Assembly: GCF_000613185.1 (NCBI RefSeq)
Contig: NZ_CCBB010000002.1
Location: 62,001 to 126,000 of the forward strand
DNA from: Mycolicibacterium cosmeticum
GTDB taxonomy: Bacteria > Actinomycetota > Actinomycetes > Mycobacteriales > Mycobacteriaceae
Direction of reading: 5' to 3'
DNA: 64,000 nt
The translations under genes and the position numbers were made by a program. The notes beneath the pieces were generated by a model. The model worked only from the letters and a program-made list of their open reading frames with translations. It made no database searches and was not told the origin of the DNA. Positions within the stretch are counted from its first letter, which is position 1. Each line of letters opens with the position of its first letter. Below are positions 1 through 9,047 of this stretch, one piece after another.

Positions 1-1
1 G

Positions 2-499
2 ATGCCGCTGGGCGGCCTGGTGCCGAAGACGGTGCTCGACAAGCTGGATGCACCACTGCGGGCACTGATCGAAACGGGTTACGACCGAAGCGATTACAGC
101 AAGAACACGCCGGCCCAACTGGTGCCGCCGATCGGTGCGCCGGCGGCAGCCGCGGCGCCCGCCGAGAACCCGGACTCACCCGCGATGCCGACGGCCGCGC
201 CCGCGGTCACCGCGAAGACCGCGCCTGCGGACACGCTCGCTGCGAAGGACTCCGGCACCACACAGCCCGGTGCCGCCGCGACGGCGAAGGCGCCCAAGCC
301 GGCGCGCACGTCGCTCACGTCGCAGCTGCGGCGGTCGGCCGCGGCGATCTCGTCGGCACTGCGCACGCCCGCGACCGACAAGACCGCGTCGACGGCGCCG
401 GACTCCGAGCCCACGCCGTCCCGGCCGAAGACCCCGGATGTGGGGAAGTCGGCGGCCAGCGCCGCCGACGCGGGTGCGCATGAGGCGGATGCCGCCTGA
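2..499 (+). CDS. C-terminal part of a PE-PPE-domain-like protein (5' end outside window)
   Basis: The frame is open at the left edge and ends in TGA at 497-499, so only the last 165 residues are visible and the methionine at base 2 is probably internal. The first ~45 residues, with LRALIETGYDRSDY and the following NTPAQLVPP, resemble the end of the PE-PPE domain, an alpha/beta-hydrolase-like fold of mycobacterial secreted or surface proteins. Residues ~48-165 form an Ala/Pro/Thr/Lys-rich low-complexity tail with no recognised domain. Any catalytic serine would lie upstream of the window, so enzymatic function cannot be judged. The family assignment rests on a short stretch and is tentative. 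Confidence 0.6.
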   Translation: MPLGGLVPKTVLDKLDAPLRALIETGYDRSDYSKNTPAQLVPPIGAPAAAAAPAENPDSPAMPTAAPAVTAKTAPADTLAAKDSGTTQPGAAATAKAPKPARTSLTSQLRRSAAAISSALRTPATDKTASTAPDSEPTPSRPKTPDVGKSAASAADAGAHEADAA

Positions 500-599
500 A
501 CTGTGCAGTGCCGCAGCAGGATTGATGATCGCGGTTAAGCGGATCGCCTAATCGGTAAACGCCGCGCGGGTACCTCTGGCCTGGTTACCCTGTGTCGCC

Positions 600-1874
600 A
601 TGTCCACCGCTGTACGCAAGGCCGTCATCGGCGCGTCGATCGGCAATGCGGTCGAATGGTTCGACTTCGCCATCTACGGATTCCTGGCCACCTTCATCGC
701 CGCGCAGTTCTTCCCGGCGGGTGACGAGACGGCGGCATTGCTCAACACGTTCGCGATCTTCGCGGCCGCGTTCTTCATGCGCCCGCTGGGTGGGCTGGTG
801 TTCGGTCCGCTGGGAGATCGCATCGGCAGGCAGCGGGTCCTCGCCCTGGTCATCCTGCTGATGTCGGCCGCGACGCTGCTGATCGGCCTGCTGCCGACGT
901 ACCGCGTGATCGGGGTGGCGGCCCCGTTGCTGCTGCTTGCACTGCGCTGTCTGCAGGGATTCTCGGCCGGTGGCGAATATGGCGGCGGCGCCGTCTATCT
1001 CGCCGAGTACGCCGAACCCGCGCGGCGTGGATTCACCGTGACGTTCATGGCGTGGTCCGGGGTGCTGGGATTCCTGCTCGGGTCCGTCACCGTCACCGTG
1101 CTGCAGGTCGCCCTGCCCGCCGGCGCCATGGACAGCTACGGCTGGCGGATCCCGTTCCTGTTGGCGGCGCCGCTGGGGTTGGTCGGCCTGTACATCCGGC
1201 TGCGCCTGGACGACACCCCCGAATTCACCGAGCTGAGCACCCGCGACGAAATCGCCGGCCGCCCACTGCGGGAGGCGCTCACCACGTCATGGCGGCCCAT
1301 CCTGCAAGTCATCGGTCTGTTCCTGATTTTCAATGTCGGCTACTACGTCGTCTTCACGTTCCTGCCCAGTTATCTGATCAAGACGCTGCACCACAGCAAG
1401 ACCGCGTCGTTCGTGTCGATCACCCTGGCCGGCCTGGTGGCGCTGGTGCTGATCCTGCCGCTGGCCGCGCTGTCGGACCGGGTGGGCCGGCGCCCGCTGC
1501 TGATCGCGGGGTCGACGGCGTTCCTCGTACTCGCGTATCCGCTTTTCCTGCTGCTGAACTCGGGGTCGTTGGCGGCCGCGATCGGGGCACACTGCGCGTT
1601 GGCGGCGATCGAGTCGGTGTACGTGTCGACGGCGGTCACCGCCGGCGTGGAACTGTTCGCCACCCGAGTGCGCTACAGCGGGTTCTCGGTCGGCTACAAC
1701 GTGTGCGTCGCGGCCTTCGGAGGCACCACGCCCTACGCCGTGACATGGCTGACCGCCAATGCCGGGAGCGTCATCGCCCCGGCCGCCTACCTGATGGTCG
1801 CCGCCGCGCTCTCACTGGGCACGGTGCTGACGCTGCGCCAGGAGCCGGATCGAGCGCGGCGCGGCCTGCCATGA
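600..1874 (+). CDS. MFS transporter, metabolite:H+ symporter (MHS/ProP-like) family
   Basis: The 424-residue protein has about twelve hydrophobic segments and is typical in length for MHS-family proton symporters, which import small organic acids, betaines or amino acids across the inner membrane. The N-terminus ([16 protein letters not shown]) matches the first helix of this family, and the loop [10 protein letters not shown] after helix 2 is the MFS signature. A second Asp-Arg-x-Gly-Arg loop ([10 protein letters not shown]) marks the half-repeat. The substrate cannot be read from sequence. A LacI-type regulator starts 7 bp after the stop, so the two are probably co-transcribed and the regulator may sense the transported compound. 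Confidence 0.85.
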   Translation: MSTAVRKAVIGASIGNAVEWFDFAIYGFLATFIAAQFFPAGDETAALLNTFAIFAAAFFMRPLGGLVFGPLGDRIGRQRVLALVILLMSAATLLIGLLPTYRVIGVAAPLLLLALRCLQGFSAGGEYGGGAVYLAEYAEPARRGFTVTFMAWSGVLGFLLGSVTVTVLQVALPAGAMDSYGWRIPFLLAAPLGLVGLYIRLRLDDTPEFTELSTRDEIAGRPLREALTTSWRPILQVIGLFLIFNVGYYVVFTFLPSYLIKTLHHSKTASFVSITLAGLVALVLILPLAALSDRVGRRPLLIAGSTAFLVLAYPLFLLLNSGSLAAAIGAHCALAAIESVYVSTAVTAGVELFATRVRYSGFSVGYNVCVAAFGGTTPYAVTWLTANAGSVIAPAAYLMVAAALSLGTVLTLRQEPDRARRGLP

Positions 1875-1881
1875 TGGGCGG

Positions 1882-2922
1882 ATGACAGCGCAGCCGAAGT
1901 CGGCTCGGCCGGCTGAAGCCAACAAGTCGGCTCGGCCGACGGAAGCCAGCAAGTCGGCTCGGCCGACGAAAGCCGACGTCGCGCGCCTCGCCAACGTCTC
2001 ACCCGCCACCGTCAGCTACGTCCTCAACGACGTCAAGGGCCAGACCATCTCGGCGCAGACCCGCGCCGCCGTCCACGCCGCCGCCCGCGAACTCGGATAT
2101 CGGCCGAACCTGGCGGCGCGCAATCTGGCCCGCGGTGGCAGTGGCGTGGTGCTCTACGTGGTGCCGCCGTATTCCCTGGGCGAATTGCTGCTGGAGGTGG
2201 GCAGCAGGCTGACCACCGAGCTCGGCAGGCACGGCATCGTGCTGTCACTGCAGTTCGAGACCGAGGACGGCCGCAACGTGGTGAACGCGGTGGCCGACCT
2301 GAACCCGATCGCGGTCACCAGCGTGTTCCCCCTGACCGGGGCAGCGCTGGAAGCCGTTGCGGGGGCGGGCATTCCGCAGATCCATCTGGGCAGCGCGCAA
2401 CTGCACGCGATGGGCGCCCTGCACCTGAGCATCGGTGAGATGCGGGTGGCGCACCTGGTGTCGAAAGGGCATCGCCGGCTGGCGTTCGCGTACGCCGAGA
2501 GCGCCGCACTGCGCCCACTGGGTGACTACTGGCTGTCCGGGCTGCGGCTGGCCGCGCGGGATCTGCCCGAGATCATCACCGGCTCCGTCGCCGCCGACGG
2601 CAGCAACGCGGCCGACGTGGTGCGCGAATGGGTGCGGGCCGGGGTGACGGCGGTCTGCGCGCAGAGCGACGAGGTGGCGCTGGTGGTGCTGCACGGTATC
2701 CGGGAGGCGGGCCTGCGCTGCCCGCAGGACCTCGCGGTGATGGGTGTCGACGCGATCCCCCTCGGTGCCGTGAGCGCGCCGCCGTTGACGTCGGTGGGGC
2801 TGGACGCCAAGACGATCGTGGAGGTCTCGGTCGCGGCGATGATGTCCGAACTCGGTTACCCCAGCGGTCGGGAACCCAGCAGTGCGAACGTCGCGCATCT
2901 GATCCAGCGCGCGTCGACCTGA
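1882..2922 (+). CDS. LacI-family transcriptional regulator with N-terminal tandem repeat
   Basis: A 346-residue DNA-binding repressor. Residues ~32-80 (KADVARLANVSPATVSYVLN then the hinge region ending ELGYRPN) form the LacI helix-turn-helix and hinge helix. The rest is a periplasmic-binding-protein-like effector domain. LacI proteins normally begin only a few residues before the helix-turn-helix. Here about 30 extra residues precede it, made of three copies of a 9-residue unit containing KSARP, encoded by a 27-bp tandem repeat. Initiation could also occur within the repeat, but no ATG or GTG lies in frame there. The gene follows the MHS transporter by 7 bp, so that transporter is the likeliest target. 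The ligand is unknown. Confidence 0.88.
   Translation: MTAQPKSARPAEANKSARPTEASKSARPTKADVARLANVSPATVSYVLNDVKGQTISAQTRAAVHAAARELGYRPNLAARNLARGGSGVVLYVVPPYSLGELLLEVGSRLTTELGRHGIVLSLQFETEDGRNVVNAVADLNPIAVTSVFPLTGAALEAVAGAGIPQIHLGSAQLHAMGALHLSIGEMRVAHLVSKGHRRLAFAYAESAALRPLGDYWLSGLRLAARDLPEIITGSVAADGSNAADVVREWVRAGVTAVCAQSDEVALVVLHGIREAGLRCPQDLAVMGVDAIPLGAVSAPPLTSVGLDAKTIVEVSVAAMMSELGYPSGREPSSANVAHLIQRAST
1897..1977 (+). repeat. Three tandem copies of a 27-bp unit at the 5' end of the LacI gene
   Basis: Units at 1897-1923, 1924-1950 and 1951-1977 each begin AAGTCGGCTCGGCCG and differ at only a few positions. The unit length is a multiple of three, so copy-number change would keep the reading frame. 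The last copy runs directly into the helix-turn-helix coding sequence. Confidence 0.9.
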
Positions 2923-2973
2923 CCGCACGGAAACGGTTTGCCCACTCTTGCCTTGGTGGTGGTGATCCGCGTA

Positions 2974-2989
2974 ACTTACGCGAGTAAGT
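2974..2989. promoter_or_regulatory. 16-bp palindrome, candidate operator upstream of the P450 gene
   Basis: ACTTAC-GCGA-GTAAGT, with perfect 6-bp arms (2974-2979 and 2984-2989), lies 32 bp before the P450 start codon and 51 bp after the LacI stop. Its size and symmetry suit a dimeric repressor such as TetR or GntR. No such regulator is adjacent apart from LacI, whose usual sites have a central CG; the centre here (GCGA) contains CG, so LacI is possible. Confidence 0.45.
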
Positions 2990-3021
2990 AATCGGGTGAT
3001 GCCGGAGAAGGTGAGTGATCA

Positions 3022-4227
3022 GTGACGACTGTCGACGCGGCCAGTGACATCTACTTCGACCCCTACGACGTGGAGATCAACGCCAACCCGTACCCGGCCT
3101 TCGCCCGGCTGCGCGACGAGGCGCCGCTCTACTACAACGAGGCGTTCGACTTCTACGCGCTGAGCCGGTTCGCGGACGTCAACAAGGCGCTGATCGACCA
3201 CGAGACGTTCAGCTCCGCCCGTGGCGCCATCATCGAACTCATCAAGGCGAATATCGACATACCGTCGGGCGCCCTCATCTTCGAAGATCCACCGATCCAC
3301 ACCACCCACCGCAAGCTGTTGGCCCGGATGTTCACACCGCGCAAGATCGCCGCCCTGGAACCCAAGATCCGCGAATTCTGCGCGCAGAGCCTCGACCCGC
3401 TGGTCGGCGCCGGCAAGCTCGACTTCATCACCGACTTCGGCGCCGTCATGCCGATGCGGGTGATCAGCGCGCTGCTCGGCATCCCCGAAGACGACCAGGA
3501 GATGATCCGCGATCACGGCAACGACCAGCTGCGCACCGAGGCCGGCCAGCCGATGAAGGCGGCCAAAGAGGGACTGGTGGACGGTTCGATCTTCGAGGCC
3601 TACATCGACTGGCGCAAGGACAACCCGTCCGACGACATCATGACCGAACTGCTCAACGTCGAATTCACCGACGAGCACGGCGTGACCCGCAAGCTGACCC
3701 GTGAAGAGCTGCTCATCTACATCAACGTGGTGGCCGGCGCAGGCAACGAGACCACCACCCGGCTGATCGGCTGGGCGGCCAAGGTCCTTGCCGAGCATCC
3801 CGACCAACGCCGCCAGCTGGCGGCGCAGCCCGAGCTCATCCCGCAGGCCATCGAGGAACTGCTGCGGTTCGAGCCACCCGCACCACACGTCGCCCGCTAC
3901 GTCACCCGCGATGTCGAGTACTACGGCCGGAACGTGCCCGAAGGCAGCGTGATGATGTTGCTCATCGGCGCCGCGGTGCGGGACAGCCGCCAGTACCCGC
4001 CCGACGCGGAAGTGTTCGACATCCACCGCGAAGCACGCCAACATCTGGCCTTCAGCGTCGGCACGCACTACTGCCTGGGCTCCGCGCTGGCTCGCTTGGA
4101 AGGCCGCATCGCGCTGGAGGAGATCCTCAAGCGCTTCCCGGAATGGGAGGTCGACCTGCCCAACGCCGCGCTGTCGCCGACGTCGACGGTGCGTGGTTGG
4201 GACTCGATGCCGGCCTTCATTCCGTGA
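3022..4227 (+). CDS. Cytochrome P450
   Basis: The 401-residue protein is normal length for a soluble bacterial P450 monooxygenase. The I-helix oxygen-activation motif AGAGNETTTR lies at residues ~238-247, the K-helix ExxR in EELLRFE at ~278-284, and the haem loop FSVGTHYCLGSALARLEG near the C-terminus with axial ligand Cys351. The GTG start at 3022 follows a GGAGAAGG ribosome-binding site. No ferredoxin or ferredoxin reductase gene is adjacent, so electron partners must come from elsewhere. Substrate and CYP family number cannot be assigned by eye. The neighbouring carboxylic acid reductases make a role in fatty or aromatic acid metabolism plausible, but that is inference only. Confidence 0.93.
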   Translation: MTTVDAASDIYFDPYDVEINANPYPAFARLRDEAPLYYNEAFDFYALSRFADVNKALIDHETFSSARGAIIELIKANIDIPSGALIFEDPPIHTTHRKLLARMFTPRKIAALEPKIREFCAQSLDPLVGAGKLDFITDFGAVMPMRVISALLGIPEDDQEMIRDHGNDQLRTEAGQPMKAAKEGLVDGSIFEAYIDWRKDNPSDDIMTELLNVEFTDEHGVTRKLTREELLIYINVVAGAGNETTTRLIGWAAKVLAEHPDQRRQLAAQPELIPQAIEELLRFEPPAPHVARYVTRDVEYYGRNVPEGSVMMLLIGAAVRDSRQYPPDAEVFDIHREARQHLAFSVGTHYCLGSALARLEGRIALEEILKRFPEWEVDLPNAALSPTSTVRGWDSMPAFIP

Positions 4228-4309
4228 GCTGACCCGGCTCGGAGCCGTCTGACCAGCCTCCTGACCGCACCCTTAGGCGCGCGGCCCGCGGAACCCCTAG
4301 GGTTGTGGC

Positions 4310-5203
4310 GTGCTAGGCCCCGCCCTGGTGGTGCTGTTCGCCCTGTGCGCCGCGATCTTCGCCGCTGTCGGCATCGTGGTGCGCCAGCGCGCCACCCTCG
4401 ACGTTCCCCCGGAGCACGGGGTGAGCACCGTCATGGTCGCCACCCTGTTGCGCCGGCCGCTGTGGTGGGCCGGAACCGCCGCCGCCGTCGCCGGGTTCGT
4501 CTTCCAGGCGCTGGCACTGGCCCACGGCTCGCTGCTGGTGGTCCAGCCGCTGCTGGTGTCGGCGCTGCTGTTCGCACTGCCGCTGAGTGCCCGCATGGCG
4601 CATCGCAAGGTCACCCGCGGTGAATGGCTGTGGGCCATCCTGCTCACCGTCGCGCTCGCGGTGTTCATCCTGCTGGCTCATCCGCGGGCCAACGAACACA
4701 TCGCGTCGGCCCGGCAGATCACCGTCGTCGTGGTGATCAGCTTCCTGCTCGTGATCGCATGTGTGGTGATCGCGGTGCGCAGGCCGGGCGCGCAACGCGC
4801 CGTGCTGCTGGCAGTCGGGGTCGGGGTGCTGTTCGGCATGGTGGCGGTCATGACGAAGGTGCTGACGCACCTGCTCGCGCGCAACAGTGTGGCGCAGGTG
4901 CTGGCCACCCCGGTGCCGTATGTGTTGGTGGCGCTCGGTGTGGTGGCCACCCTGCTGCAGCAGTCGGCCTTTCACGCCGGGTCGTTGCAGACCTCGGTGC
5001 CGACCATGATCGTGATCGAACCGCTGGCCGCGGTGCTCCTGGGTGCCTTCGTCCTCGGCGAGCAACTGGACGCCAACGGCTGGGAGGCCATCGTGCTGAC
5101 GCTGGCGGTGGTCGCGATGACGGCCGCCACCATCGCGCTGGGGCGCGACGAGGGGGCCTATGAGGCCCAGTTGGAAGCTCGTAAGGAACCCGCACCGCGT
5201 TAG
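4310..5203 (+). CDS. DMT-superfamily (EamA-like) membrane protein
   Basis: The 297-residue protein has nine to ten hydrophobic segments, starting with one at residues 2-24, and a short charged C-terminal tail (EAQLEARKEPAPR). Length and the two-halves arrangement fit the drug/metabolite transporter superfamily. The region around ALAHGSLLVVQPLLVSALLF and the later VPTMIVIEPLAAVLLG resemble the end of each EamA-like repeat. Actinobacterial members are often annotated simply as DMT transporters and no substrate is known. The GTG start at 4310 follows a small AACCC-CTA-GGGTT palindrome (4292-4304) that may overlap the promoter. It is separated by 210 bp from the downstream CAR gene, so it is probably an independent unit. 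Confidence 0.75.
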   Translation: MLGPALVVLFALCAAIFAAVGIVVRQRATLDVPPEHGVSTVMVATLLRRPLWWAGTAAAVAGFVFQALALAHGSLLVVQPLLVSALLFALPLSARMAHRKVTRGEWLWAILLTVALAVFILLAHPRANEHIASARQITVVVVISFLLVIACVVIAVRRPGAQRAVLLAVGVGVLFGMVAVMTKVLTHLLARNSVAQVLATPVPYVLVALGVVATLLQQSAFHAGSLQTSVPTMIVIEPLAAVLLGAFVLGEQLDANGWEAIVLTLAVVAMTAATIALGRDEGAYEAQLEARKEPAPR

Positions 5204-5254
5204 CTGGCATTCCGCGCCGCGGTCCCTGTGAGTTCGCTGAATGGCAGGCCGGCG

Positions 5255-5269
5255 CACCGATCATCGGTG
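5255..5269. promoter_or_regulatory. 15-bp palindrome between the DMT gene and first CAR gene
   Basis: CACCGAT-C-ATCGGTG has perfect 7-bp arms 52 bp after the DMT stop. As RNA it would form a weak 5-bp stem with a 5-nt loop followed by GTTCTT, so it may be a weak terminator. As DNA it could be an operator for the CAR promoter, whose AT-richer stretch (TTTAGTTTTGCTAAC, 5315-5329) lies 45-60 bp downstream. Confidence 0.3.
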
Positions 5270-5413
5270 TTCTTGCTCACAGCACCCTGGTAGCCGTGCG
5301 TCGCGGGGCATATCTTTAGTTTTGCTAACGTTGTTTCGGGTACCGGCCACTGAGACCGGCAGATAGCACCAAAAGATTCCGCACTGATCGCAAGAGTTAT
5401 TCGGGGGTTTCAC

Positions 5414-8400
5414 ATGACCAACGACGTAAGCGTCGAGCGTTTCCAACGCCGCCTCACCCACCTGTACGACACCGACCCGCAGTTCGCCGCGGCCGCCCCG
5501 AGCGACGAGGTCATCGCCGCCGTCGACGACCCCGGGCTGCGCCTGCCCGCCGTCGTCAAGACCGTGCTGCAGGGCTACGGCGACCGGCCCGCCCTCGGTC
5601 AGCGGGCCGTCGAATTCGTCACCGACCCGGCAACCGGTCGGACCACGGCCGCGCTGCTGCCCCGCTTCGAGACCATCAGCCACAAGCAGCTGTGGGACCG
5701 CGTCCAAGCCATCGCCAACGCCTGGCACGACCACCCGGTGCGCATCGGCGATCGGGTCGCCATCCTCGGCTTCACCAGCGTCGACTACACCACCGTCGAC
5801 ACCGCCCTGACCCAACTCGGCGCCGTCTCCGTGCCGCTGCAGACCAGCGCGACCGTCGCCGCGCTGCAGCCGATCGTCGCCGAGACCGAACCCGTGCTGA
5901 TCGCCACCAGCATCGACTACCTCGACGACGCCGTCGCCCTCGCCGAGAGCGCGCAGACCGCACATCTCGTCGTCTTCGACTATCACCCCGAGGTCGACGA
6001 CCAGCGTGAGGCCGTCGCGGCCGCGCAGGCCCGGCTCGGCTCCGGCGTCAGCGTCGAACCGCTCGCCGACGTCCTCGAACGCGGCGCCGCACTTCCCGAC
6101 ATCGAAGGGGTCGTCGGCCCCGACGACGACCCGCTGGCCCTGCTCATCTACACCTCCGGCAGCACCGGCGCACCCAAGGGCGCGATGTACCTGGAGAGCA
6201 AGGTCACCAACATCTGGCGCCCGGCCGCCAACGCGCACTGGGACGACAGCCAAGGCAAGGTGCCCTCGATCGTGCTGAGCTTCATGCCGATGAGCCACGT
6301 GATGGGGCGCGGCATCCTGTACGGCGCGCTCGCGTCCGGTGGCACCGTCAACTTCGCCGCCCGTGCCGACCTGTCCACCTTCCTGGACGATCTGGCACTG
6401 ACCCGGCCGACGCAGCTCAACTTCGTCCCCCGCATCTGGGACATGCTCTTTCAGGAATTCCAGAGCCGCACCAGTCATGGCGCCGACGAGGACACGGTGC
6501 TCGCCGACATGCGGGAGAACCTGCTCGGTGGGCGCTACGTCAGCGCACTCACCGGGTCCGCGCCCATCTCGCCCGAGCTGAAGGCCTGGGTCGAGCGGCT
6601 GCTGGAGCAGCACCTGCTGGAGGGCTACGGATCCACCGAGGCCGGCTCGGTCTTCGTCGACGGCCGGATCACCCGGCCGCCGGTGCTGGAGTACAAGCTG
6701 GTCGACGTGCCCGAGCTCGGCTACCGGCTGACCGACGTCCCGCACCCGCGCGGCGAGCTGCTGGTGAAGTCCACCCAGCTGTTCCCCGGCTACTACAAGC
6801 GCCCCGAGATCACCGCGCAGATGTTCGACGAGGATGGCTTCTACCGCACCGGTGACATTGTCGCCGAGCTCGGGCCCGACGAGGTGCGCTATGTGGACCG
6901 GCGCAACAACGTGCTCAAGCTGGCCCAGGGCGAGTTCGTGACCGTCTCCAAACTGGAGGCCGCCTTCACCAACAGCCCGCTGATCCGGCAGATCTACATC
7001 TACGGCAACAGCGCCCGGCCCTACCTGCTGGCCGTCGTGGTACCCACCGACCCGACGGTGAGCAAGGCCGACATCGCCCAGTCGCTCAAGGACACCGCCC
7101 GCGCCGCCGACCTGCAGTCCTACGAGATCCCCCGTGATTTTCTCATCGAGACAACGCCTTTCACCGTGGAGAACGGCCTGCTGACCGGTATCCGCAAGCT
7201 GGCCTGGCCCAAGCTCAAGGAACGCTACGGAGCCGAGCTGGAGGGGCTGTACGCCGAACTCGCCGACGGGCAGGCCAACGAGTTGCAGGCCCTGCGTCAG
7301 CACGGTGCCGACGCGCCGGTGTTGCAGACCGTCAGCCGTGCGGCCGTCGCACTGCTGGGCGCGGCGAGCAGTGACGTGGCACCCGATGCGCACTTCACCG
7401 ATCTGGGTGGGGATTCGTTGTCCGCGTTGACCTTCGGGAATCTGCTGCAGGAGATCTTCGGCGTCGAGGTGCCGGTGTCGGTGATCGTCAGCCCCACCTC
7501 CGACCTGGCGACCATCGCAGCGCACATCGAGACGCAGCGCGCCGGCGGTGACAAGCGCCCGACCTTCAGTTCGGTCCACGGCGCCGGCGCCACCGAGGTC
7601 CACGCCGCCGATCTGACGCTGGACAAGTTCATCGACGCCGCCACACTGGCTGCGGCACCGGCACTTCCGGGTCCGGATGCCGAGATTCGTACGGTTCTGC
7701 TGACCGGTGCCACCGGGTTCCTGGGTCGCTACCTGGCGCTGGAGTGGCTGGAGCGGATGGACCTGGTGGACGGCAAGCTGATCTGCCTGGTCCGGGCGCG
7801 CAGCAACGAAGAGGCCCGGGCGCGTCTCGACAAGACCTTCGACTCGGGAGACCCGAAACTCCTTGCGCATTACCGGGAACTGGCCGCCGATCACCTGGAG
7901 GTCATCGCCGGGGACAAGGGCGAAGCCGACCTCGGGCTGGACAAGGCCACCTGGCAGCGGCTCGCCGATACCGTCGACTTCATCGTCGACCCGGCGGCGC
8001 TGGTGAATCACGTGCTGCCCTACAGCGAGCTGTTCGGGCCCAACGCCCTCGGCACCGCCGAACTGATCCGGATTGCCTTGACCACCAAGATCAAGCGATT
8101 CGCCTACGTGTCCACCATCGGCGTCGGTTGGGGCATCGAGCCCGGCAAGTTCGTCGAGGACGCCGACATCCGCACCATCAGCGCCACCCGGGTGGTCGAC
8201 GAGAGCTACGCCAACGGTTACGGCACCAGCAAGTGGGCCGGTGAGGTGCTGTTGCGGGAAGCCCACGACCTGGCCGGGCTGCCGGTGTCGGTGTTCCGTT
8301 GCGACATGATCCTGGCCGACACCAGCTACGCCGGCCAGCTCAACCTGCCGGACATGTTCACCCGGATGATGTTCAGCCTGGTGGCCACCGGTGTGGCGCC

Positions 8401-8878
8401 GAAGTCGTTCAATCAGCTTGACGCCCAAGGCAACCGGCAGCGGGCCCACTACGACGGGTTGCCGGTGGAGTTCATCGCCGAGGCGATCGCGACCCTCGGT
8501 GCGCATGTCGACGACGGATTCGAGACCTACCACGTGATGAACCCGTACGACGACGGCATCGGCATGGACACCTTCGTCGACTGGCTCGTCGAGGCCGGCT
8601 ACAAGATCGAACGCGTCGACGACTATGCCGAGTGGCTGGATCGCTTCGAGACGACACTGCGCGCGTTGCCGGACAAGCAGCGGCAGGCGTCGCTGTTGCC
8701 GCTGCTGCACAACTACCAGCAGCCGGGTGTCCCGGTGAACGGGGCGATGGCGCCGACCGACGTGTTCCGCGCGGCGGTGCAAGAGGCGAAAATCGGTCCC
8801 GACAAGGACATTCCGCATGTCAGCGCACCGGTGATCGTGAAGTACATCACCGATCTGCAACTGCTCGGCCTGCTCTGA
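5414..8878 (+). CDS. car: Carboxylic acid reductase (CAR), first tandem copy
   Basis: The 1154-residue enzyme would reduce carboxylic acids to aldehydes with ATP and NADPH. The N-terminal adenylation domain (~1-640) contains [16 protein letters not shown] near residue 245 and the GYGSTEAG substrate-activation motif. The carrier domain (~645-725) has [11 protein letters not shown] with Ser668 as the predicted phosphopantetheine attachment site. The C-terminal reductase (~755-1154) has the NADPH motif [12 protein letters not shown] and the SDR-type YxxxK in [12 protein letters not shown]. Length and order match actinobacterial CARs (FadD9-like). It must be activated by a phosphopantetheinyl transferase, and none is nearby. 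A paralogue follows 170 bp downstream; the two share almost identical DNA over the carrier and part of the reductase domain. A terminator hairpin follows the stop. Confidence 0.96.
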   Translation: MTNDVSVERFQRRLTHLYDTDPQFAAAAPSDEVIAAVDDPGLRLPAVVKTVLQGYGDRPALGQRAVEFVTDPATGRTTAALLPRFETISHKQLWDRVQAIANAWHDHPVRIGDRVAILGFTSVDYTTVDTALTQLGAVSVPLQTSATVAALQPIVAETEPVLIATSIDYLDDAVALAESAQTAHLVVFDYHPEVDDQREAVAAAQARLGSGVSVEPLADVLERGAALPDIEGVVGPDDDPLALLIYTSGSTGAPKGAMYLESKVTNIWRPAANAHWDDSQGKVPSIVLSFMPMSHVMGRGILYGALASGGTVNFAARADLSTFLDDLALTRPTQLNFVPRIWDMLFQEFQSRTSHGADEDTVLADMRENLLGGRYVSALTGSAPISPELKAWVERLLEQHLLEGYGSTEAGSVFVDGRITRPPVLEYKLVDVPELGYRLTDVPHPRGELLVKSTQLFPGYYKRPEITAQMFDEDGFYRTGDIVAELGPDEVRYVDRRNNVLKLAQGEFVTVSKLEAAFTNSPLIRQIYIYGNSARPYLLAVVVPTDPTVSKADIAQSLKDTARAADLQSYEIPRDFLIETTPFTVENGLLTGIRKLAWPKLKERYGAELEGLYAELADGQANELQALRQHGADAPVLQTVSRAAVALLGAASSDVAPDAHFTDLGGDSLSALTFGNLLQEIFGVEVPVSVIVSPTSDLATIAAHIETQRAGGDKRPTFSSVHGAGATEVHAADLTLDKFIDAATLAAAPALPGPDAEIRTVLLTGATGFLGRYLALEWLERMDLVDGKLICLVRARSNEEARARLDKTFDSGDPKLLAHYRELAADHLEVIAGDKGEADLGLDKATWQRLADTVDFIVDPAALVNHVLPYSELFGPNALGTAELIRIALTTKIKRFAYVSTIGVGWGIEPGKFVEDADIRTISATRVVDESYANGYGTSKWAGEVLLREAHDLAGLPVSVFRCDMILADTSYAGQLNLPDMFTRMMFSLVATGVAPKSFNQLDAQGNRQRAHYDGLPVEFIAEAIATLGAHVDDGFETYHVMNPYDDGIGMDTFVDWLVEAGYKIERVDDYAEWLDRFETTLRALPDKQRQASLLPLLHNYQQPGVPVNGAMAPTDVFRAAVQEAKIGPDKDIPHVSAPVIVKYITDLQLLGLL
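7373..8383 (+). repeat. Near-identical CAR segment, copy 1 (partner at 11028-12038)
   Basis: This ~1-kb segment covering the carrier domain and the first half of the reductase domain aligns without gaps to 11028-12038 at a constant offset of 3655 bp. Long runs are identical, for example around the phosphopantetheine serine and the NADPH-binding motif. Short diverged patches occur near 7655-7690 and 8094-8215. The upstream adenylation halves differ much more, so the edges given are approximate. Confidence 0.75.
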
Positions 8879-8884
8879 GATCGG

Positions 8885-8926
8885 AAAGCCTGGTCACCGC
8901 CCCGCGATGACGGTGGCCGGGCTTTT
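8885..8926 (+). terminator. Intrinsic terminator after the first CAR gene
   Basis: A 15-bp stem (8885-8899 with 8911-8925, AAAGCCTGGTCACCG pairing with CGGTGGCCGGGCTTT through two G-U pairs) with an 11-nt loop ends in a short T run. It begins 7 bp after the CAR stop. Together with the 121-bp leader that follows, it suggests the second CAR gene has its own promoter. Confidence 0.75.
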
Positions 8927-9047
8927 CTCAGCGCATTGACAGCTCAAACGGGAATTCGCCCGTCCGCCCACTCGTCGTTCATATAGAGCCCAATGGTGCG
9001 CTCACCCCAGATTTGCCTTGAAATACCAACGTTTTAGAGGTTCCGTG

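Noticed and set aside
1897..1977. Possible CRISPR-like or minisatellite array
   Set aside because: The repeats are contiguous, without spacers, and in frame inside the LacI gene.
3022..4227. Assigning a CYP number
   Set aside because: Motifs prove a P450, but subfamily assignment requires alignment that could not be run.
5261..8860. Open frame of 1199 codons on the minus strand opposite the first CAR
   Set aside because: Exact antisense of a well-recognised gene in GC-rich DNA. The product is His/Gly/Val/Arg-rich without any domain, a typical third-position artefact.
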